Assembly (NCBI GenBank): GCA_947457715.1
Contig: CANGXK010000180.1
Location: 1 to 5,873 of the forward strand
Reading direction: 5' to 3'
DNA length: 5,873 nucleotides
DNA from: Gemmatimonadota bacterium
Lineage (GTDB): Bacteria; Gemmatimonadota; Gemmatimonadetes; Gemmatimonadales; Gemmatimonadaceae
The notes under the pieces were generated by a model. It ran no database searches, was not told the origin of the DNA, and saw nothing but the letters and a program-made list of their open reading frames with translations. Shown here piece after piece: positions 1 through 5,095 of this stretch (position 1 is its first letter; every line of letters starts with the position of its first letter). The position numbers were made by a program, and so were the translations under genes.

Positions 1-66
1 ACGGTGACGACACGCTGGCCCTCCGGCGCGGACGCGGCGTCGTTCACCATGCCGGTATTGCGCTGA
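1..66 (+). CDS. Possible 3' end of a convergent plus-strand gene (partial, unidentified)
   Basis: Frame 1 of the plus strand is open from the window edge to a TGA at 64-66 and reads TVTTRWPSGADAASFTMPVL plus a final R. Almost all codons end in G or C, as expected for a real gene in this genome. A perfect GC hairpin begins 7 nt after the stop, which fits a gene end shared with the M28 peptidase arriving from the other side. The piece is too short to assign a family. The competing reading is a minus-strand gene starting at the ATG at 50-48 (MVNDAASAPEGQRVVTV), which has equally good third-position GC but no visible Shine-Dalgarno. I favour the plus-strand reading only slightly. Confidence 0.35.
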   Translation, partial: TVTTRWPSGADAASFTMPVLR

Positions 67-72
67 CGCGCG

Positions 73-92
73 GTGGGGCCGCGAGGCCCCAC
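73..92. terminator. GC-rich perfect hairpin, probable bidirectional terminator
   Basis: GTGGGGCC (73-80) and GGCCCCAC (85-92) form a perfect 8-bp stem closed by a 4-nt loop, GCGA on the plus strand. It lies 17 nt past the M28 peptidase stop and 6 nt past the possible plus-strand stop at 64-66. There is no T-run on either side, so it is not a canonical intrinsic terminator. Position and stability are the only support for a termination or 3'-end protection role. Confidence 0.5.
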
Positions 93-109
93 GGTGGTCT
101 GACCGCCAC

Positions 110-1876
110 CTACTCCCGTGCCGCCGCCGTGACCCGTTGTCTGGCGGCGGCGAGGGCGGCGGTGAGATCGACCGGACCCACGGCAATCTCCGGGATCCGG
201 TCGATGGCGCCGAGGTAGAAATCGCGCCACACGTCGATGATGTGACGTTCCGTCTCCGGGTTGCCGCCGCGGGACAGCGTGTCGCGACCGAGTGACTTCT
301 GCGTGGCGAGTTCCTTTTCGGCGGCGCGCGTCAGTTCTTCCAGCGCCGCCAGCACCACCGGGCGCGAGCCGTCGGCGAGCAACAGGCCCGTGGTCAATGC
401 ACAGGCACCGACGTTGCCGAGCGACGCGGCGCTGACCATGTCGATACGATCGCGATCGGTGTGATAGTGCTGATCGGTGAAGTGCCAGAGCAGCACGGCG
501 GGGATCTGCGCGTTCAGGAACGGCGTATGGTCACTGCCGCCCTCGAACGGATTCGCTTTCACGACCCACCCCGTTTGCGCGGCGCGATCGAGACAGCGTT
601 GCCGCACGAAGTCGTTGAACCAGTGCGGGCGAATGTCCTTTTCGGCGAGTGGGCGTCCCCCCCACTCGCTGTGCTTGTCTTCACCGCGCACCCATACCGC
701 GCTCGGATCGGGCATCTTCTCGATCAGGAATGTGCCGCCGGTCTTCGCGGTGTTCTCGCCCACCATATCGAGCGACATCCCCCACTTGATGCCGGTGCGG
801 CGCACGCTGTCTTCCTTGATGAAGCGATCGGTGGAGCGGATCTCGTCACCCCAGAGAAAGGTGACCGTGCGCTGCGGATTCGCGGTGCCGGCCTTCACCA
901 TCCGCGCGGCCACGCGCGCCATCTCGGCCAGCGTGCCCACACCGGTGGCATTGTCGTTCGCCCCGGGTTCCTGCACATGGGCCGAGTACACAAAGCGCTC
1001 GGTTGGCACAGACGCGCCGCGGATCTCGGCCACCACGGTACGCTCGGGCCGGCGTTCGAACAGCGTGCGGACTGTCACCTGCACGCGCACGGGACCACGC
1101 GAGAGCGCCGACTTGAGCGCATCGCGCGACGATCGCGAGACGAACAGCAGCCACCCCGGCGTGAGCGTGTCACGCGCGATGCCAGTGAACTGGATCGACG
1201 TGACATTCTTCGATTGCTGGTTGTATCCCGGGAGCTTCTGCGCCGCGAGCACGCCGGCGGCGCCCTGCTGCATGGCCCGCACGAAAATCGACCGTGCGTT
1301 CCCCTCGGCCAAGACGATCTTGCCTTGCACATCAACCGCCGCGAAGTCGGCTTCGGCGCCGGCGCCCACGTCGATCAGCGCCGCCGTCACCCCTTCTGGT
1401 GCGGTGGAGACGGAGTTGATCGCGATCATGTTCAGATTGGCCGGCCACGACTGCAGCGGCGTGCTCTGCCCCACGATCGAGATCGACGCCGCTTCCGGCG
1501 TCCAGGCCAAGTCGCGCATGGGACGCGACTCGATGCGGAACACGAGGCGGTCGGACGGCTTGGCGCGGGATGCTTCGACGTAGCCGGCCACGCGCAACAG
1601 CGCCGCGACGGTATCGATCGCCAGGTCGAATCCGCGATTGCCCGGCAAGCGGAAGTACCGCTGCACGTAGTCGACGGTGCGGAAGGCGCGGTCTCCGCTG
1701 ATCGCTCCGGAGACCGCGCGGGTAATGGGGGCCATGGCGGGCGCGATGGCCGCCGCCGGCTGAACCTGCGCTGACGCATCGGAACCCGGCAGCGCGAGCG
1801 CCAGCAACGCGGCGGCAACGGCGGATGCGCGTGCGACGATCGGCGGGGGCCGATGAAAACGGGAGAGATAGGTCAT
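110..1876 (-). CDS. Secreted M28-family zinc metallopeptidase with PA domain
   Basis: This 588-residue protein is a probable exported aminopeptidase or carboxypeptidase of the M28 family, which uses a two-zinc centre. Residues 1-36 form a signal peptide: arginine-containing N-region, hydrophobic stretch AVAAALLALALPG, and an ASA|Q cleavage site near residue 36. Residues about 130-260 look like an inserted PA (protease-associated) domain. The catalytic core runs from about 278 to 500. Likely metal ligands are H300 (SAH), D308 (GANDN), E345, D370 (SLDMVGE) and H472 (YHT), with a conserved GGSDHTPF at 446-453. Where typical members have a Glu-Glu pair (catalytic base plus ligand), this one reads WGDE (342-345), so the base position may be Asp. 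The ATG at 1876-1874 overlaps the TGA of the upstream prephenate dehydratase remnant (ATGA). No Shine-Dalgarno is visible, so translation was probably coupled to that gene. The substrate cannot be told from sequence. The reading frame is intact. Confidence 0.93.
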   Translation of the reverse strand: MTYLSRFHRPPPIVARASAVAAALLALALPGSDASAQVQPAAAIAPAMAPITRAVSGAISGDRAFRTVDYVQRYFRLPGNRGFDLAIDTVAALLRVAGYVEASRAKPSDRLVFRIESRPMRDLAWTPEAASISIVGQSTPLQSWPANLNMIAINSVSTAPEGVTAALIDVGAGAEADFAAVDVQGKIVLAEGNARSIFVRAMQQGAAGVLAAQKLPGYNQQSKNVTSIQFTGIARDTLTPGWLLFVSRSSRDALKSALSRGPVRVQVTVRTLFERRPERTVVAEIRGASVPTERFVYSAHVQEPGANDNATGVGTLAEMARVAARMVKAGTANPQRTVTFLWGDEIRSTDRFIKEDSVRRTGIKWGMSLDMVGENTAKTGGTFLIEKMPDPSAVWVRGEDKHSEWGGRPLAEKDIRPHWFNDFVRQRCLDRAAQTGWVVKANPFEGGSDHTPFLNAQIPAVLLWHFTDQHYHTDRDRIDMVSAASLGNVGACALTTGLLLADGSRPVVLAALEELTRAAEKELATQKSLGRDTLSRGGNPETERHIIDVWRDFYLGAIDRIPEIAVGPVDLTAALAAARQRVTAAARE

Positions 1877-2096
1877 GTACGGATGTTCGACGAAAAACCG
1901 CGTCCTGTCGAGTGCCCGGTCGACGCGCTGACCAACAGAAAGTGCGTCCAGTTGGCCGGAACGTCCTCAATGTGTCGGGCAAGGATCTCGAAAGCGCAAC
2001 GCTCGGCGGCCAGCTCGCTGGCCACCGCACCGTGCGTGCGGTGGCGCTGGCGGTGGGGCGTGAGCCGAGCTGGGAGGTCGAGGTGGCGGCGGTCTG
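1873..2096 (-). pseudogene. pheA: 3' remnant of a prephenate dehydratase gene
   Basis: Reading leftwards from about 2031 to the TGA at 1875-1873, the minus strand encodes GAVASELAAERCAFEILARH followed by IEDVPANWTHFLLVS. This matches the last part of the prephenate dehydratase catalytic domain, where an AAIAS..AAE.YGL..L...I.D...N.TRFL pattern is characteristic. The enzyme converts prephenate to phenylpyruvate in phenylalanine synthesis. The segment just upstream (about 2096-2031) continues in a different frame (TAATSTSQLGSRPTASATAR), and one extra base near 2027 would join the two frames as TVAVASE, so a 1-nt deletion is likely. The rest of the gene is missing: at about 2100 the sequence runs into the palindromic repeat, and the downstream frame has no plausible start codon. 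After FLLVS only about 20 residues follow, so no ACT regulatory domain was present. The stop overlaps the M28 start in an ATGA, suggesting the stop is native. Family assignment rests on motif recall only. Confidence 0.65.
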
Positions 2097-2103
2097 AGGT
2101 CGT

Positions 2104-2124
2104 AACGGCAACGGCAACGGCAAC
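2104..2124. repeat. Short AACGGC tandem repeat
   Basis: AACGGC occurs three times in a row, followed by a partial AAC unit. It forms the left edge of the palindromic element. Hexamer arrays of this kind can change copy number by slippage, so this end of the element may be length-variable between strains. Confidence 0.7.
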
Positions 2125-2204
2125 TACAATGACGCGAAGGTCGCGGAGTTCGCGAAGGGCGCGAAGAACAGCAATAAGAACAGCTTTGAATGAAAAAGCG
2201 TGAA

Positions 2205-2228
2205 GGGCTCGAGGTTTTACTCGGGCTC
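2205..2228 (+). other. Internal hairpin within the palindromic element
   Basis: GGGCTCGAG (2205-2213) pairs with CTCGGGCTC (2220-2228) around a GTTTTA loop. In RNA read from the plus strand there are seven Watson-Crick and two G-U pairs. In minus-strand RNA the two wobble pairs become C-A mismatches, so the fold favours plus-strand transcription. No T-run follows it. Function unknown. Confidence 0.4.
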
Positions 2229-2317
2229 CTTCGCGTTCTTCGCGACCTTCGCGTCATTGCAGTTGCAGTTAGCGAACTACTGACTCGCTCCTCACCCAAT
2301 CGGCTTCCGATCCGACG

Positions 2318-2851
2318 GCGGTGGGTGTCATCCACCGTTATGGCGTATGGGAGCGACGTGGCGCCGCCGGGCATGGGCCAATCCTTCACCGCGCCGCTGA
2401 CGGGATCGAGACGGCCGCGGGCCCGCTCTTCGGGCAACAGGTACTCCCGTACGGGCGTGAACGCGGCGTGGACATCTTCATGATCGTCACCTTGCCCGTC
2501 TTCTTCACGAGGTGACCGACCATGTTGCTGTTCTGCAGGGTGAACCAGAGGTTGCCCTGCGTGTCGAATGCAATCGTGTGCGGATCCTTGGCGTCGGGAT
2601 CGGGCATCGGATAGCGGGTGATCGCGCCGCTCTTCAGCTCGAGGCGGGCCACGTAATTGCCTTCCTGACCCACGAACCAGACGCAGCCCTGGGCGTCGAG
2701 CGAAGGATCAAGGATCGCGGGGGCGCGTGTCCGCCCACGGCACGTTCCACTCGGTCACCGCGGCGGTATCCGCGGCACGATTCTGCGCGACGACGGCGCT
2801 CGGCGTGACGCCCGCACCGAGGAGTGCGGCGCCCATGAGTGCGCGCGCCAC
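2318..2851 (-). pseudogene. vgb: Decayed Vgb-like (virginiamycin B lyase family) beta-propeller gene
   Basis: Intact relatives are secreted beta-propeller proteins of about 300 or more residues. The named enzyme linearises streptogramin B antibiotics, though most relatives have unknown substrates. Here the likely start is the GTG at 2851-2849, 1 nt after the kinase stop, giving a signal peptide (ARALMGAALLGAGVTPSAVV). The frame continues as VTEWNVPWADTRPRDP and then hits TGA at 2710-2708. A tandem GATCCTT copy (plus-strand AAGGATC at 2703-2709 and 2710-2716) causes this, and removing one copy restores RDPSLDAQGCVWFVGQEGNY. The propeller then reads on (FDTQGNLWFTLQNSNMVGHL) to about 2447. There the frame changes again: the downstream part continues as FTPVREYLLPEERARGRLDP and VSGAVKDWPMPGG, ending at ITVDDTHR near 2318. 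About 35 and about 20 family residues appear to be missing at two junctions, and the C-terminal blades with the catalytic region are absent. This cannot make a normal enzyme. Substrate and family-level lengths are from memory. Confidence 0.85.
2703..2716. repeat. 7-bp tandem duplication that breaks the Vgb-like frame
   Basis: AAGGATC occurs twice back to back (2703-2709 and 2710-2716). On the coding strand this is GATCCTTGATCCTT, which creates the in-frame TGA at 2710-2708. Deleting one copy joins the two halves exactly, as RPRDPSLDAQG, with no residue lost or gained relative to the expected family pattern. This marks it as the causative lesion. Confidence 0.9.
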
Positions 2852-2852
2852 G

Positions 2853-4412
2853 CTACTGCGGCGGCGCGGGTGATCGCTGCAGCGACACGCGGAACCTGGC
2901 GCCGGTGCTCCGATCGGTCGGAGGACACAGAGCAATATGCCCGTCGTGCGCATGGGCAATAGCCTGCGCGATGGCGAGGCCGAGTCCGGCACCGCCTCTG
3001 TGCCCGCCGGCGTCGACGTCGGATGGCGATGCAGCCCTGTGCACGAAGCGCTCGAAGAGCCGGTCACGGAGCGCCAGCCGCACGCCGGGGCCCTCGTCCT
3101 CCACCTCGATGTGCACCAGCTGATCGGTGACGTCGACGCGCACGGACACGGTGCTTCCCGATGGCGCATGCTTGAGCGCATTGTCGAGCAGGTTCAGTAA
3201 CAGGCGATGCAACAACACCTGGTCGCCCTGGAGGTGAACAGCCGCATCGGTCGAGTTAGTCACCAGCAGCGAGACCCCCCGCGACTCGGCCAGAGACCGC
3301 ACGCTGCGCGCGGCCGCCGCAACCCACTCGCGAACGGCGACCTCGCGATGCTCGCCGATCGGGCTGCCGGCGTCGACCCGCGCCAGCAGAAACAGATCGT
3401 CCACGATCCGCGAGAGACGCACCGACTCCTCCTGGATCACCTGCAGCGCGTCGCGGTACTCCGCCTCATCGCGCGTGCTCCGACGGAGCGTGACATCCGC
3501 CTCGCCGCGAATGATGGCGATGGGCGTGCGGAGTTCGTGCGAGGCGTCGGCGACGAACTGGCGCTGGGTGCGGAAGGCATCGCCGACGCGGCCGAGCAGG
3601 CCGTTCATGATCTGCGCGAGCCGGCCGAGTTCATCGTGCGGGTTCACCACCTGCAGCCGATCATCGAGATTGGCCGCGGTGATGCTGGCCGTGCGCGTGG
3701 TGATCGCGTCGAGCGGGGCGAGGCTGCGGCGGGCAAGGGCGTAGCCGGCAATCACCGAGGCCAAGAGGGCGAGGGGAATCGCCAGCAGGAGAGTGTTGCG
3801 TACGGCGCGCAACAGCAGCCGGTCAGCTTCGAGCGAATGGAGCACCGTGACCAGGAGCGCCGGCTCACCGGGATCCTGCGCCATCGGCGCGAGGCGCGTG
3901 ACGCCCGCGCGCCAATCGACACGGCGCATGCGAATCGAGCCGATGGCCACCTGGCGCTCATCGGCAATCTCGATGGCGCGCGTCTGCACGATGTCGCGCA
4001 GCAGCGTGCGCACTTCGTCCGGCAGGAGGACGGCCTCGTCGATCGACGTACGCGACGGTCCGGGCTGGCGGGCCGCCATCAGCTGCGCGCCTTCATCGGC
4101 GATGAACACTTCGAGATCGCCCACGCGCAATTCGCGCAGCACGGCCTGCTCCGTCGCGCCGCGCACCTCTTCAACATCGCCGCGCGCATACGCCGCCGAT
4201 CGTTCGGCCCGGATCGCGCCGGCAACGACCCGCGCGGACTCGCGCACCGCGGAGTCGGTGCGCTGATTGAGTGTGCCGGTGAGCGTGATCCAGCCGGCGA
4301 AGGCAAAGGCACCGAGCACCAGCGCGAGGACGCTGGCGTTCCAGAGCGTGAGGCGCATGCGGATCGAGAGGCGCATCGCGCTGCTGACGCCGGACCCCGG
4401 GCCATTCCTCAT
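2853..4412 (-). CDS. Sensor histidine kinase of a two-component system
   Basis: This 519-residue inner-membrane kinase should autophosphorylate on histidine and pass the phosphate to the response regulator encoded just upstream. Residues 22-45 form the first membrane helix, 46-205 an extracytoplasmic sensor region with no recognised domain, 207-227 the second membrane helix, and 228-280 a HAMP linker. The HisKA dimerisation domain carries the phospho-accepting H292 in SHELRTP. The ATPase domain shows the N box (NLLDNALKHA, 407-416), the G1 box (DEGPG, 439-443) and the G2 box (GGAGLGLA, 473-480), so all catalytic motifs are present. I place the start at the ATG at 4412-4410: it overlaps the regulator stop in ATGA and has a GGAGG Shine-Dalgarno 10 nt upstream. 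An in-frame ATG at 4475 would overlap the regulator by 67 nt and adds no sensible sequence. The signal sensed is unknown. The Vgb-like gene follows after 1 nt. Confidence 0.96.
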   Translation of the reverse strand: MRNGPGSGVSSAMRLSIRMRLTLWNASVLALVLGAFAFAGWITLTGTLNQRTDSAVRESARVVAGAIRAERSAAYARGDVEEVRGATEQAVLRELRVGDLEVFIADEGAQLMAARQPGPSRTSIDEAVLLPDEVRTLLRDIVQTRAIEIADERQVAIGSIRMRRVDWRAGVTRLAPMAQDPGEPALLVTVLHSLEADRLLLRAVRNTLLLAIPLALLASVIAGYALARRSLAPLDAITTRTASITAANLDDRLQVVNPHDELGRLAQIMNGLLGRVGDAFRTQRQFVADASHELRTPIAIIRGEADVTLRRSTRDEAEYRDALQVIQEESVRLSRIVDDLFLLARVDAGSPIGEHREVAVREWVAAAARSVRSLAESRGVSLLVTNSTDAAVHLQGDQVLLHRLLLNLLDNALKHAPSGSTVSVRVDVTDQLVHIEVEDEGPGVRLALRDRLFERFVHRAASPSDVDAGGHRGGAGLGLAIAQAIAHAHDGHIALCPPTDRSTGARFRVSLQRSPAPPQ

Positions 4413-5089
4413 GTGGGCGCGACCTCCGCGAGCATGTAGCCTGCTCCGCGCCGGGTGTGAATGAGTGGCGCCCACGGCGCGCGATCGATCTTGCCGCGCA
4501 GGCGGTTCACGTACACTTCGACCGCGTTGGTGAACGGATCATGATTGTCGTCCCAGACGTGCGCCACGATGTCGGCGCGCGAGACGATCGTGCCGACCCG
4601 GCGCGCCAGCAGTTCGAGCAGCGCGAACTCCTTGGCGGTAAGGGCGATCGGTGCGCCGCCGCGGCGGACGGCATGCGACTGCAGGTCGATCTCGCAGTCG
4701 GCCACGCGGACCAGCATCGCCTGCAGCGCTTCGGGCCGACGCAGCAGCGCGCGGACGCGAGCCAGCAACTCACCGAAATCGAAGGGCTTGGTGAGATAGT
4801 CGTCAGCGCCGTGGTCGAGACCGGCGATGCGATCGGCGACGGCATCGCGCGACGTCAGCATGAGTACCGGTGTGCGCACGTGGCGGGCGCGCAGCGTGGC
4901 GACCACGCCGAAGCCGTCGATGCCCGGCAGCATGACGTCGAGGATGATGGCGTCGTAGCTGTTCACGACCGCCTGCACGATGGCGTCCGTTCCACTCCCA
5001 CACACGTCAACGGCGTACGCCTCCTCGCGGAGTCCGCGGGCGATCAGCCGCGCGAGTCGCGGGTCGTCTTCAACGACGAGGAGGCGCAC
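4409..5089 (-). CDS. OmpR/PhoB-family response regulator
   Basis: This 226-residue regulator receives phosphate from the adjacent kinase and then binds DNA to change transcription. The receiver domain (about 1-115) has the acidic pair D8 and D9, the phospho-accepting D51 (ILDVMLPGIDG), the switch threonine T79 and the invariant K101 in KPFDF, so it should be fully active. The winged-helix DNA-binding domain occupies about 128-222, with LTAKEFALLELLARR, the recognition-helix region DPFTNAVEVYVNRLRGKID and the C-terminal hairpin RRGAGYML. Length and order are normal for the family. The start is a GTG at 5089-5087: going upstream in frame, a TGA follows within three codons, so no other start is possible. 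No Shine-Dalgarno is visible. The UvrC-like gene ends 6 nt before, so translation is probably coupled to it. The target genes are unknown, and no direct-repeat operator could be checked because the operon promoter lies outside the window. Confidence 0.97.
   Translation of the reverse strand: MRLLVVEDDPRLARLIARGLREEAYAVDVCGSGTDAIVQAVVNSYDAIILDVMLPGIDGFGVVATLRARHVRTPVLMLTSRDAVADRIAGLDHGADDYLTKPFDFGELLARVRALLRRPEALQAMLVRVADCEIDLQSHAVRRGGAPIALTAKEFALLELLARRVGTIVSRADIVAHVWDDNHDPFTNAVEVYVNRLRGKIDRAPWAPLIHTRRGAGYMLAEVAPT
4423..4427 (-). promoter_or_regulatory. Shine-Dalgarno site for the histidine kinase
   Basis: The minus strand reads GGAGG here, 10 nt before the ATG at 4412-4410 and inside the end of the response regulator gene. 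It supports that start over the in-frame ATG at 4475 and shows that the kinase can be initiated directly as well as by coupling at the ATGA overlap. Confidence 0.75.
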
Positions 5090-5095
5090 AATGGG

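Larger units (their letters stand above)
2103..2280. repeat. Palindromic REP/MITE-like repeat element
   Basis: The stretch has two inverted arms, 2127-2159 and 2227-2259, which match at 29 of 33 positions, including a perfect 19-mer, CAATGACGCGAAGGTCGCG (2127-2145), and its complement (2241-2259). Outside the arms, AACGGC-type units on the left (2104-2124) face the related but diverged GTTGCAGTTAGCG on the right. Between them lies a 67-nt AT-richer centre containing a second small hairpin (2205-2213 with 2220-2228, loop GTTTTA). The arms are built from short CGCGAAG/TTCGCG units. No open frame with coding character and no transposase is present. The design resembles dispersed extragenic palindromes or a miniature inverted-repeat element. 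Whether it recurs in the genome cannot be seen here. It lies exactly between two truncated genes. Confidence 0.75.

Noticed and set aside
461..1774. Long plus-strand open frame of 437 codons opposite the M28 peptidase
   Set aside because: It is the antisense shadow of a clearly coding gene in a high-GC genome. Its translation is rich in Arg, His and Gly with no recognisable domain.
1332..2123. Minus-strand open frame of 263 codons covering the start of the M28 gene
   Set aside because: Its first 10 or so codons come from the repeat hexamers and a short part carries the pre-frameshift prephenate dehydratase piece. The remainder is an out-of-frame shadow of the peptidase.
2103..2280. CRISPR array or transposase-bearing insertion sequence
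   Set aside because: The repeated units are inverted, not regularly spaced direct repeats with spacers, and no transposase coding sequence is present.
2299..2311. Small palindrome ATCGG-CTT-CCGAT beside the end of the Vgb-like remnant
   Set aside because: A 5-bp stem is too short to support a terminator, operator or attachment site in a high-GC sequence.
1967..2437. Minus-strand open frame of 156 codons that starts in Vgb-like sequence
   Set aside because: Only its first about 40 codons resemble the Vgb family. The rest reads through the palindromic repeat into the wrong frame of the prephenate dehydratase remnant and is low-complexity Arg/Pro/Ser.
3207..4439. Long plus-strand open frame of 410 codons opposite the histidine kinase
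   Set aside because: Antisense shadow. The opposite strand carries complete HAMP, HisKA and ATPase motifs.
4410..4475. Longer histidine kinase start at the ATG at 4475
   Set aside because: It would overlap the response regulator by 67 nt, has no ribosome site, and adds a His/Arg-rich stretch unlike kinase N-termini. The ATG at 4412 has GGAGG and an ATGA overlap.
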